A stretch of 64,000 nucleotides of DNA from Amphibacillus jilinensis Y1 (GTDB lineage: Bacteria; Bacillota; Bacilli; Bacillales; Amphibacillaceae): contig NZ_JH976434.1 in assembly GCF_000306965.1 (NCBI RefSeq), positions 1,121,836 to 1,185,835 on the forward strand, written 5' to 3'. Of this stretch, positions 35,815-43,650 are shown one piece after another; positions within the stretch are counted from its first letter, which is position 1; the number at the start of each line of letters is the position of its first letter. The notes under the pieces are model-generated. The model was not told the origin of the DNA. It saw only the letters and a program-made list of their open reading frames with translations, and ran no database searches. The translations under genes and the position numbers were made by a program.

Positions 35815-36154
35815 CTTTTTCACCTCATTTAAATACCATTATAGCAAGCACCACCCTTTTCGTTAGCCTTTTTATATGCTTCGTACTGTTTTTTTACAGA
35901 TGTTCACAAATTTGACACAGGATAGAGGTCGACATGAATGGAATAGTTTTAATTGACATACTGGCAAGTCTATAAAACGAACATTCAACCAGTGGACTTA
36001 TTCCCACTGATTGCTCGCTGAACGAACCAGAACATTTGCGACCGTTAGCTCGTGCCTAACCTGCTCGCTATTTTGATGGGGGATGTTTTACGGACAGTTA
36101 TCTGTGATAAAGCTGATAGGAAGACTGAAATAGATATAATTACAAACTTCACAG
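35815..36154. other. Intergenic region holding a full-length dispersed repeat
   Basis: No gene is seen. The dispersed repeat copy C (35971-36112) lies next to the terminator of the lipoprotein operon. Confidence 0.5.
35971..36112. repeat. Dispersed intergenic repeat, copy C
   Basis: It starts tataaaacgaacattcaacc, holds the hairpin CAGTGG...CCACTG (about 35991-36010), then cgctgaacgaacc, a central region, and ends gatgttttacggacagttatctgtgataaa. The same ordered blocks, more or less decayed, occur at 18350-18410, 20299-20442, 26676-26735 and 37607-37724. Confidence 0.6.
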
Positions 36155-36200
36155 AAAAAAGCAGGGAGCTTATGGCGTGTATAGATAAGTTCCCTGCTTA
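36155..36200 (-). terminator. Terminator of the secreted-protein/lipoprotein operon
   Basis: Minus strand TAAGCAGGGAaCTTA / TAAGcTCCCTGCTT stem with one mismatched pair, followed by six T, 19 nt after the lipoprotein stop codon. Confidence 0.8.
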
Positions 36201-36218
36201 GATAATATTTTTTACGCT

Positions 36219-36773
36219 TTAAGAAATGTTGTTTTTTTCTAATACATTCAAATTAAACTTTACTTTTTGTTGCCCAAGCACCATATCGTCCTCATTCTTC
36301 CATTGTAGAATCACTAAACACTTTGTAATGCCCGGGCCTGTATGAGGAGCAGTATAAGAAAAAACACCATTTGGTATTTCCTCTTGCCAATATGCTTGTT
36401 GCCCATCCTCAAATACAGCAAAAGCAATGAAGTAATTAGGAATATCTTCTGCCGTAGTGAAATCAAAATCAAGATAATAATTATCCAACTCCACTTCATA
36501 GGGAGGTAATTCAATAGGTTCAGAAGACAATTCCATCGATGCTTCGAAAACATCATTATCAGAAAGCATTTCTCTCTCTTCATTCCAGAATGCGGTTTCA
36601 ATTATCATTGAATCTTTGTCTTGTACATAAGTTTTTATTTGATCTTCATTAAAGGTTGCCATAGATAGTTCAAAGTCAGGCGCCTCACTTCCGCTCAAAC
36701 CAAGTTGGTTATTACATGATGATAAAATGATTAATAATAAGAATATTAAAAAAAACCTTAAATAATGCTTCAT
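36219..36773 (-). CDS. Putative lipoprotein partner of the secreted protein upstream
   Basis: 184 residues. The signal MKHYLRFFLIFLLLIILSSCNN ends in a lipobox (LSSC, Cys20), so the protein should be anchored on the outer face of the membrane. The mature part is acidic, with a beta-rich region (YEVELDNYYLDFDFTTAEDIPNYFIAFAVFEDGQQAYWQEE) that looks like an Ig-type sandwich. The start overlaps the stop of the upstream gene (ATGA), indicating coupled translation and equal dosage. No family recognised. A role as chaperone, receptor or immunity protein for its partner is speculation. Confidence 0.75.
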   Translation of the reverse strand: MKHYLRFFLIFLLLIILSSCNNQLGLSGSEAPDFELSMATFNEDQIKTYVQDKDSMIIETAFWNEEREMLSDNDVFEASMELSSEPIELPPYEVELDNYYLDFDFTTAEDIPNYFIAFAVFEDGQQAYWQEEIPNGVFSYTAPHTGPGITKCLVILQWKNEDDMVLGQQKVKFNLNVLEKNNIS

Positions 36774-37315
36774 TTGACTTTAACCCAAGTAACTTTTCCG
36801 GCCTTAGGTTGGTATGCATAGCCAGTTTTTTTCTTTCCGGTTGCTTTACTTTTCCCCGTCTTGTAATGGTATTCTGCTTGATTAACCTTGTATTTGTCTT
36901 GACCTTCTTGGTAATAAGCTCTGTAAACCTCTCCTTTTTTTGTCGGTCCAGAAGTGGTTCCAACAGATACCACAGAATACGAGTTTCCTGGCGTGAAACC
37001 GAGAGAAACCCCCACTGCATTCCAAGTCACTGAGAACGAACCAGACCAAGTAGCTTTTTGTTTATAACTAATATTAACGAAATGTTGTTGGCCTTTTCTA
37101 GTCGTTTCAAATTCATCAATGTAATTTCTTTTAGACTTGTACTCTTTACCGATTCGAGTCGTACTAGTAATTTTCCAATATTTATAGTCACAAGTTGCAC
37201 AATTAACTGTAATCAGATCTTCATTCTCTGAATTAGTTGCCCCTAATATTTTGTCTGGAACAAAGGTAGTGAACAAAAACATAAAAACGAGTGAAAATTT
37301 TATAAATTCTTTCAT
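36770..37315 (-). CDS. Secreted protein of unknown function
   Basis: 181 residues from the ATG at 37315 with GGAGG 7 nt upstream. A signal peptide (MKEFIKFSLVFMFLFTTFVPDKILGA) is followed by an acidic stretch, then a Cys pair (NCATCDYKYW). The rest is a Gly/Ser/Tyr/Lys-rich, probably beta-structured body of about 130 residues (WSGSFSVTWNAVGVSLGFTPGNSYSVVSVG; YRAYYQEG) with a basic C-terminus. Signal peptide, coupling to a lipoprotein and basic tail suggest a small extracellular effector or bacteriocin-like protein, but I recognise no family and the function is open. Confidence 0.72.
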   Translation of the reverse strand: MKEFIKFSLVFMFLFTTFVPDKILGATNSENEDLITVNCATCDYKYWKITSTTRIGKEYKSKRNYIDEFETTRKGQQHFVNISYKQKATWSGSFSVTWNAVGVSLGFTPGNSYSVVSVGTTSGPTKKGEVYRAYYQEGQDKYKVNQAEYHYKTGKSKATGKKKTGYAYQPKAGKVTWVKVK

Positions 37316-37321
37316 ACACAA

Positions 37322-37778
37322 TCCTCCATCTCAAAGATTTATTATTACCTTTATAAAGTATAATCAATATTCAAAAAAAAGTCTATAAAATACTAAAATT
37401 TTACTGTAAAATTTATATTTGTTGTTAATATACATTATTCACCTTTATATAGCGTGTAATTAAGTTACAATAAAAGCTTATAAACAATATTATTTATTAG
37501 CTAAAGTCATGTTGAAGAATGAATTTCTTGCTAACTGCCTACAAATTGTTTTGTCAAATAAGTAGTGGCTGTTATATGTTAAATTAAAGATGAGGCACTG
37601 TGTTAATCCACTGATTGTTAATTGAACCATTCGGGGTGCTAGCGTCCGTTACTCCCACTTAAACATCTTGGTATTCTCCTTGTTTTGAAGTGGAAGTCTT
37701 ACGGACGCTTGCTCCGGGATAAAATAATCGTCAGTAAGACATTGCCCTACCTAAAGGGCAATTAAGCTTTAAGGGCGT
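37322..37778. other. Intergenic region with a dispersed repeat containing a large hairpin
   Basis: AT-rich until 37600; then repeat copy D (37607-37724). Next to it, 37576-37600 (aaattaaagatgaggcactgt) resembles 22205-22228 upstream of the GH16 gene. No gene seen. Confidence 0.4.
37607..37724. repeat. Dispersed intergenic repeat, copy D
   Basis: It contains ccactgattgttaattgaacc, then the arms AGCGTCCGT (37641-37649) and ACGGACGCT (37701-37709). These close a long stem that continues through ACTCCCACTT and AAGTGGAAGT, and the copy ends ccgggataaaa. The blocks match copies B and C. Confidence 0.6.
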
Positions 37779-37810
37779 AAAAAAACAGGGCATAACTTAC
37801 ATGCCCTGTT
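37779..37810 (-). terminator. Terminator of the lemA/DUF2207 operon
   Basis: AACAGGGCAT-aacttac-ATGCCCTGTT, a perfect 10-bp stem followed on the minus strand by a T-run, 15 nt after the DUF2207 stop codon. Confidence 0.88.
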
Positions 37811-37824
37811 TGAATAGGCTTCGG

Positions 37825-39528
37825 TTAGCGTGAACCACCGCCTCCGCCGCCGAAGGAACCACCACCGCCACCGAAGCTGGTCACACCGCCTCCGCCACTG
37901 GCTGAATTAACCGCACTGCTATAGCCGCTTGACATATTTCTCGAGAAAATATGCATCATATATATATCAGCATACGAGATATGCCCTTCCTCAAAATAGG
38001 TCGGATGAAAGTCCTTTAATTGCTCGGCAACCTGTTCGGCAATGCCATACAGGCTCGCCCAAATCAGCAGGTCATCCCACAACGCAACCTCTTTTGCTTC
38101 CCTTTCGTCCAATAATGAGAAGTCCTTCAAATAATTTTCAAATTGGACGATATGGTTAAACAACTGCTCGCCCTTCTCGGTACCTTTCATCACCTTTGTC
38201 TTCATATTACCCAAATACGTTACCTCTATTTCATCAAGGTAAAACTGATCAATCAGTGTTTGCTTTGATTTTTCAGGCAAATCGGTTTCAATGACCTGGA
38301 TTTTTTTATAGTTCTTTTGCGCCCACTTTTTTAGCTTACTATCACTGACGACCCCATCATCATTAGCGGCAGAAGCAAGGATCTCCCAGAATCGTTGCTC
38401 AAATTCATCGGTAAATGATTCCCTTGGATCAAGCTTTATTGACGTTTTTTCACTTTTAAAAACTCGGCCCGTTTCTTGATGTGAAAGGGTCACACGTTCT
38501 TCTTTTAACCACTTCAGCATAAAGGCATTAAAATAAGCTGCCATGCCTCCGTTACCGACTTCTTTCAGTAGATAAGCTATATCGGTAACGGAACCGTACT
38601 TATACGGCACATCACGATGATACTGATCCTCATTCATTTGCTTACGCTGCTTACCCGTTATAAGCGGGTTGGCACGTTTGATTGCGCGCGAATAAGAACC
38701 ACCAAAAACAAGTGCCATAAGCGCCACAAGCAGACCTACACCACCAAGCGCAATGCCCACCAGCAGTCCTAATCTATCGCCAGCGTTATCCGTATTATAG
38801 GTACTCCCATCTGTAGCTAGCTCTTGCTGCTCGCTTAGCGTTTGGTCTAGTGATAAACTCGGTTGAAACGGGCTGTCCAAAAATTGCATAAGAATGGTAA
38901 TGTGATGTGAATCAGACAGGGTAGCGTTTGACCAGCCCACTAGCACACCATCTTCTAGGTAAATCTCACCATCAAAACCAAAACCCCAAATCCGTGTATC
39001 ATCCGTTGTAAACGGCTCTGGCCCAGTAATTGTGAGCGTAACTTCTTCAGGATTAATATTGTCTCGCCCATCAAAAAGCCGCCAATTCATCCCTTGTCCA
39101 TCCTCAAGCTGACGGACCATATCAGTAATCGTATACGTGACGGTATACTCGTGCTCTCCATACTCACCAATTCCCCAGCTCAGCTCTTGTCCATTACTCG
39201 TTTCAACAATCCCGTATTTACCGGCTTTTTCCTCACGACTCGCGTCAATATCCCAGTTAGGCTCATAAGTTAGCGGCTCGCCAAAGTCACTGACATGAAA
39301 GTCAGTCACCTCTGATCCGCCTAAGTTTTCCATCACAATATAAATTTCCGTATCCTCTGTTAAATACATCTGTCTGGTTTCCGTAATAATACCCGAACCA
39401 CCCTCCTGCAATTCAATAAAATAGTCGAGTGAAGACATTGAATTAGCAAAAATTCGTGTTGAAAATGTCACACTAAGCGCTAGCGTGACTACTAATGCTA
39501 TAAGAACGTTCCGAACATTTTTCCTCAT
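37825..39528 (-). CDS. DUF2207 membrane protein with Gly-rich tail
   Basis: 567 residues from the ATG at 39528, with GGAG 8 nt upstream; it starts 4 nt after the lemA stop codon. A signal or anchor segment (NVLIALVVTLALSVTFSTRIFA) is followed by an extracytoplasmic beta-rich domain (about 30-240). A transmembrane pair lies near 255-285 (LGLLVGIALGGVGLLVALMALVFG). A cytoplasmic helical domain then runs to a second hydrophobic stretch, and the end is SGGGGVTSFGGGGGSFGGGGGGSR. DUF2207/YciQ proteins regularly pair with LemA, as here. Molecular function is unknown. Confidence 0.87.
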   Translation of the reverse strand: MRKNVRNVLIALVVTLALSVTFSTRIFANSMSSLDYFIELQEGGSGIITETRQMYLTEDTEIYIVMENLGGSEVTDFHVSDFGEPLTYEPNWDIDASREEKAGKYGIVETSNGQELSWGIGEYGEHEYTVTYTITDMVRQLEDGQGMNWRLFDGRDNINPEEVTLTITGPEPFTTDDTRIWGFGFDGEIYLEDGVLVGWSNATLSDSHHITILMQFLDSPFQPSLSLDQTLSEQQELATDGSTYNTDNAGDRLGLLVGIALGGVGLLVALMALVFGGSYSRAIKRANPLITGKQRKQMNEDQYHRDVPYKYGSVTDIAYLLKEVGNGGMAAYFNAFMLKWLKEERVTLSHQETGRVFKSEKTSIKLDPRESFTDEFEQRFWEILASAANDDGVVSDSKLKKWAQKNYKKIQVIETDLPEKSKQTLIDQFYLDEIEVTYLGNMKTKVMKGTEKGEQLFNHIVQFENYLKDFSLLDEREAKEVALWDDLLIWASLYGIAEQVAEQLKDFHPTYFEEGHISYADIYMMHIFSRNMSSGYSSAVNSASGGGGVTSFGGGGGSFGGGGGGSR

Positions 39529-39532
39529 TAAA

Positions 39533-40099
39533 TCAACTCCAGCTTGGCATTTCAGTTTTTGTCTCCGTGTTTTCGAAATAAGCTTCTTTGGTGAAGCTAA
39601 ATAGTGAAGCAATAATATTTGAAGGTACAGATTGAATGATTCTATTATATTTTGTTACCGTATCGTTAAAGATCATCCGTGATTGTCTGACCTGCTGTTC
39701 GTAGCGATCAACATTTTTTAATGTCTCCTGATAAACTGAGCTTGCTTTTAAGTCTGGATAGCTTTCTCCAATCGCAAGTAAGCGACCCATCGCTTGATTA
39801 AAAAGCTGATCGTCCTTATTCACTTCAGATACAGAAGTATTCTGACCGAGTGAAGCACGTTGCTCTGTAATCGATTCTAGCGTTTTCGCTTCATATTCAG
39901 CATATTGCTTCGTGCCTTCAATCATATTCTGAAGCGCATCCCAGCGCGACTCAATCTGAGCTGATATTTGTCCCATCGAATTACGGACAAATTCTCTCGC
40001 ACGGATAAGCTGATTGTATGTAGAAATCGCCCAAAGCACTACTATCACAACCAATACCATCAATACAATAAAACCAATGTTGCCTGTTAAAAATCCCAT
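39533..40099 (-). CDS. LemA family protein
   Basis: 188 residues. One N-terminal transmembrane helix (GFIVLMVLVVIVVLWAISTYNQLI, about 9-32) precedes a four-helix bundle with the family motifs RREFVRN-like AREFVRNSMGQISAQIESRWDALQNMIEGTKQYAEYE, RLLAIGESYPDLKAS and FNDTVTKYN. GGGGG lies 9 nt before the ATG. It is followed directly by the DUF2207 partner in one operon with a terminator. Confidence 0.9.
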   Translation of the reverse strand: MGFLTGNIGFIVLMVLVVIVVLWAISTYNQLIRAREFVRNSMGQISAQIESRWDALQNMIEGTKQYAEYEAKTLESITEQRASLGQNTSVSEVNKDDQLFNQAMGRLLAIGESYPDLKASSVYQETLKNVDRYEQQVRQSRMIFNDTVTKYNRIIQSVPSNIIASLFSFTKEAYFENTETKTEMPSWS

Positions 40100-40494
40100 T
40101 ATAATTGTCCCCCTTAATTGCCATACAGGATAAACTTTTGAAGCTTATCCATAATCCACCCTTATTACCTCTATACCCTTTTTATATGCCTTTCTAACCT
40201 AATTATAACCTAAGTGAGCGCTTCTAGGGCGATCATGCACTGTTTTCTTCAGGCTAAATGTCATGTGGCAAGCTAATGCAAAGAACCTGATCCAACGCGC
40301 CCTCAATCAGTGAGAGGTTCATGTAATCCAATACCTTAAAAATTTTAACTCAGATGAGGCAGGGTTAGAACAGTAATTAGCCTAGCAATGACTGCTAAAA
40401 GGTTTCTGATTTTCATGCTGTTTGATTTTCTGTTCTGTAATTATATGTAAAAATAACAGGGTGGATATTTACATAAGAAAAGGGGGCGAATTGA
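40100..40494. other. Intergenic region upstream of lemA and the VOC pseudogene
   Basis: No gene. A weak dispersed-repeat-like fragment (ccctcaatcagtgagagg, near 40302) is present. Confidence 0.3.
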
Positions 40495-40683
40495 ATGTCG
40501 AAAGGATTACTCCATCATATTGAAATATAAGTAACATATTTAAATAGAGCAATAAACTTTTGGCGTTGGTTTTTTAAAGAATTAGGATATACCCTAGTTC
40601 AAGATTGGGGTAGTGGGTGAAGTTAGAAAATAGACGACATCTACATTGTTTTTGTACAAACAGATAGATACATAAAGTGGTGA
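40495..40683 (+). pseudogene. VOC/glyoxalase-family gene inactivated by three nonsense codons
   Basis: Starting at an ATG with a strong ribosome site (AGGGGG), one uninterrupted frame reads MSKGLLHHIEI, stop (40528), VTYLNRAINFWRWFFKELGY...DWGSG, stop (40618), S, stop (40624), KIDDIYIVFVQTDRYIKW, stop (40681). Apart from the stops this is a typical N-terminal half of a glyoxalase/VOC protein (HHIEIYV...FW...ELGY...W...D.YIVFVQT). The frame is conserved and only point mutations kill it, so decay appears recent. The C-terminal half is gone. Confidence 0.8.
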
Positions 40684-40885
40684 TCGTCAGTTTCCATAGA
40701 AAAACATCTCCACCACTTCGAGTGCTTAAGGTTCAATCGTTTTACTGTTTTTATTTACCTAATTTGACATAGTATAAAAACCTGATTATATACTAAAAAA
40801 GAGGGGGCGATGTGCTAAAATACCGTCTCAGACCATATTCTAGCACAACGCGTATCTTGATAGATGCCCATCTGCTATCTAATAA
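40684..40885. other. Downstream region of the VOC pseudogene and yesL-type gene
   Basis: It contains an imperfect stem GTGCTA/TAGCAC (40812-40846) followed on the minus strand by a C/T-rich run ending in six T (about 40795-40806). This may be the terminator of the ABC operon upstream. Confidence 0.3.
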
Positions 40886-41521
40886 TCACTGACTATGGTT
40901 AAGGTATTTATTAAATATCTGATTTAAGAGACGTGCATTCATATAACCAACAAGTGAAAAACCAATAAAAAGAAAGAAATAGAGCCCAAGCAATAAGAGC
41001 TCAGCAGACACTAGCATAATGCCAATCGGCACTACGCTAATACATGCAATGCTTAATGTTCGAAATATATTATCTGCTATCATCTTCAAAACGTTTTTAC
41101 TGGCATTTCGCATCGAATCATGAAATTTTGCAAAGTAGGGGTAAATCAAGGTCGAAAATAAAAATATAATAATCGAAATAATGATAAGTGCACTATTTAC
41201 CAAGGGTTTAAAGACACCTTGGTAAATAGGATACAGCATGATATTTGTAATCAATACACTTGAAATGAGTAAGATTAATAAATTCATAACTGTGCTCTGC
41301 TTCCAATTCTGTTTAAAGGTCCGTGTGTAGCAAACAAAAATATTCTCTTCTCGATTTACATCATAATTTAGTAGAACACCATAAAGTGCACTTAAGGCGG
41401 CACCTAAAGTGAAAATGGGCAGAGCAGTAATAATAAATAAAAAGTTAACGATCATGAAGTCAGCTATTATGGCCATCGCACGATAAAATGGTCCATCCAT
41501 TTCAAATAAGTTAAACATCAT
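40886..41521 (-). CDS. DUF624 membrane protein, YesL-like
   Basis: 211 residues with five or so transmembrane helices. The N-terminus MFNLFEMDGPFYRAMAIIADFMIVNFLFIITALPIFTLGAAL is characteristic of YesL/DUF624. RNASKNVLKMIADN is the conserved cytoplasmic loop. It follows the second permease by 34 nt, as yesL-type genes regularly follow lplABC-type transporters. It is thought to assist or regulate these importers; this is not proven. Two adjacent ATG codons could start it. Confidence 0.85.
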   Translation of the reverse strand: MMFNLFEMDGPFYRAMAIIADFMIVNFLFIITALPIFTLGAALSALYGVLLNYDVNREENIFVCYTRTFKQNWKQSTVMNLLILLISSVLITNIMLYPIYQGVFKPLVNSALIIISIIIFLFSTLIYPYFAKFHDSMRNASKNVLKMIADNIFRTLSIACISVVPIGIMLVSAELLLLGLYFFLFIGFSLVGYMNARLLNQIFNKYLNHSQ

Positions 41522-41555
41522 TCACACCTCAATTAAGTAGACTATCAATGTTTGT

Positions 41556-42452
41556 TTACTCTTTAACCGAGCCCACTACAATCCCTGTTATAAAGTATTT
41601 TTGTAACAATGGGTAAATAAGAATTAATGGGATACTTGATACGACAATTTTTGCTGCATTCAAGTTTCGATCCGAGACACCCATAAGTTCAGACAAATTG
41701 GTTGAATTAATGCCTTGCTGAATCATCTGTTGAATATCAACCGTTAATGACTGAATATAGGTCATCAATGGATAGTTAGTCGTTCTTGTCATATAGATGA
41801 GACCAGAGAAAAAGTCATTCCAGCTCCCCACAATACTGAATAAGGCTACTGTTGCTAATGAAGGGATTGAAATTGGTAAATAGACCCTTAATAAAACCTG
41901 CATTGGTGTGGCGCCATCTATAATAGCTGCCTCCTCTAAAGCCTTTGGAACCCCTCTAAAAAAGTTCATCATTAGAATAACACTAAAGACTGGTACTGCA
42001 CTAGGCAATACAAGTGACCATATTGTATTGAGTAAACCTAGATTACGGACAACCAAATAGGTTGGAATCATTCCACCATTAAAGAGCATTGCAAAGATTA
42101 ATAGGTTCATATAAATGCTACGTCCTTTAAACTCAGACTTTCTTTTTGACAGTGGATAGGCCATGAAAATAATTAAAATCATATTTAAGCCTAATGATAG
42201 AAACACGCGTTGTACTGATATACCGAAGGAACGCCAGAACTGTGGATCGTCAACAAGCATTTTATATGGTTCTAACGTGAAATTTACTGGTATAATCCCC
42301 ACCGCATTTGCCGTTACAGCCCCACTACTACTCAAAGAGATTGCAACAATATTTAATAAAGGAAGCAGTGTTACTAACCCAAGAAAAATAATGATCACAT
42401 ATATCAATGTTTTACCGATCTTCGCGGATAAGCTTTTATTTTGAAGATTCAT
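41556..42452 (-). CDS. Carbohydrate ABC transporter permease, LplC/YtcP type
   Basis: 298 residues with six transmembrane helices. The EAA loop reads EEAAIIDGATPMQVLLRVYLPIS (about 185-207). It includes the extra extracytoplasmic stretch characteristic of LplC/YtcP proteins (FTLEPYKMLVDDPQFWRSFG). AAGGG lies 6 nt before the ATG. It sits 14 nt after the partner permease. Importers of this class take up oligosaccharides from plant polysaccharides. Confidence 0.9.
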   Translation of the reverse strand: MNLQNKSLSAKIGKTLIYVIIIFLGLVTLLPLLNIVAISLSSSGAVTANAVGIIPVNFTLEPYKMLVDDPQFWRSFGISVQRVFLSLGLNMILIIFMAYPLSKRKSEFKGRSIYMNLLIFAMLFNGGMIPTYLVVRNLGLLNTIWSLVLPSAVPVFSVILMMNFFRGVPKALEEAAIIDGATPMQVLLRVYLPISIPSLATVALFSIVGSWNDFFSGLIYMTRTTNYPLMTYIQSLTVDIQQMIQQGINSTNLSELMGVSDRNLNAAKIVVSSIPLILIYPLLQKYFITGIVVGSVKE

Positions 42453-42466
42453 AATATCCCTTCTCT

Positions 42467-43384
42467 CTAGAATAGTTGCCGTTCTGTAAATTTTTTTGCT
42501 GTTTGATTAGCAGATAGAATTAAAACTAGACCTATAATTGACTTAAATAAGCCCACTGCTGTACCAAAGCTATAGTCACGTCCCATCAGCCCTACCCTAT
42601 ACACATACGTATCGATAATATCCCCCGACTGATAAACCACTGGCGAATAGAGGTTATAAATTTGATCAAAGCCACCATTTAAAATATTAGGTAGGTTTAG
42701 AATCGCTAGTAATAAGATGATCGGGAGCATTCCTGGCAAAGTGACATGCCAAACACGGCGCCACCAGTTTGCTCCATCAATGCTGGCCGCTTCATGTAGG
42801 CCTGGATCAATGGAAGTAATAGCAGCTAGGTAGACAATCGAGTTAAAGCCAAAGCTTTTCCATACATCGGTTCCAATTATTAATGGTCTAAAGAGCTGAT
42901 TACTCCCTAGAAAATTAAAAGGCCCGACACCAAAGTTGTCTAAAATATGATTGACACTTCCGTCTAGATTGAACATGTTGACCACAACTGAAGCAAGAAC
43001 AACCCACGATAAAAAGTTGGGCAAATAAACAATGGTCTGAACCGACTTCTTCAGCCAGCGAACCCTAATCTCATTCAGAAGGATGGCAAAGACAATCGCC
43101 AAGAGCGTATTAAAAATAATTTTACCCCCTGCGATCACAATTGTATTTGTAAATACACGTTCAATGCTTGGCAGTGAAAACATATAAGCAAAATGTTGGA
43201 AACCAACAAAATCCGAATTAAATATCCCTTTTGCTGGCACATAGTCTTGAAAAGCCATAACCAAGCCAAACATCGGTGCATAATTAAAGATAAGTAGAAA
43301 AACAATCCCAGGAAGTATCATCAAATGATAGGTTAGATTTGAATTAGTTAAACGTTTTGAAGCAGTCCTTTTTCTTTGTTGCAT
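42467..43384 (-). CDS. Carbohydrate ABC transporter permease, LplB/YtePtype
   Basis: 305 residues from the ATG at 43384, which has AAAGGGG 9 nt upstream; the longer frame starts 12 codons earlier without a site. Six transmembrane helices are seen. The EAA loop is EAASIDGANWWRRVWHVTLPGMLP (about 195-218), and YAPMFGLVMAFQDYVPAKGIF is typical of LplB/YteP. It follows the binding-protein gene after a 266-nt gap with hairpins. Confidence 0.9.
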   Translation of the reverse strand: MQQRKRTASKRLTNSNLTYHLMILPGIVFLLIFNYAPMFGLVMAFQDYVPAKGIFNSDFVGFQHFAYMFSLPSIERVFTNTIVIAGGKIIFNTLLAIVFAILLNEIRVRWLKKSVQTIVYLPNFLSWVVLASVVVNMFNLDGSVNHILDNFGVGPFNFLGSNQLFRPLIIGTDVWKSFGFNSIVYLAAITSIDPGLHEAASIDGANWWRRVWHVTLPGMLPIILLLAILNLPNILNGGFDQIYNLYSPVVYQSGDIIDTYVYRVGLMGRDYSFGTAVGLFKSIIGLVLILSANQTAKKFTERQLF

Positions 43385-43476
43385 GATTCTAGCCCCTTTG
43401 AAAATATAGTCTAACTTCATTCAGCAGAAATCTCCCACGTCTACAAGTGTTAAGATGGCTGCTCATTTGCATTCCA

Positions 43477-43632
43477 ATTCAGACGGGGGCTAAATCCCGA
43501 CTGAATAAGGTAAAGCTTCCCGCCGATGCCACAGATTTTCAACTGAAATACAGCTAGCAAACGTTTGATAAAATCCGGGCACAAATACGCCAAGGCACAT
43601 TTGATTAAGGGCTGCCCTCGGACAGGACAGCT
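43477..43632 (-). other. Two intercistronic stem-loops between binding protein and permeases
   Basis: ATTCAGaCGGG...CCCGaCTGAAT (43477-43506) and GGGCTGcCCT...AGGaCAGCTCC (about 43607-43632, 19 nt after the binding-protein stop). Neither is followed by a clear T-run on the minus strand, so both could slow degradation or partly terminate, giving more binding protein than permease. Confidence 0.45.
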
Positions 43633-43650
43633 CCTTAGTATGCTTTAATT

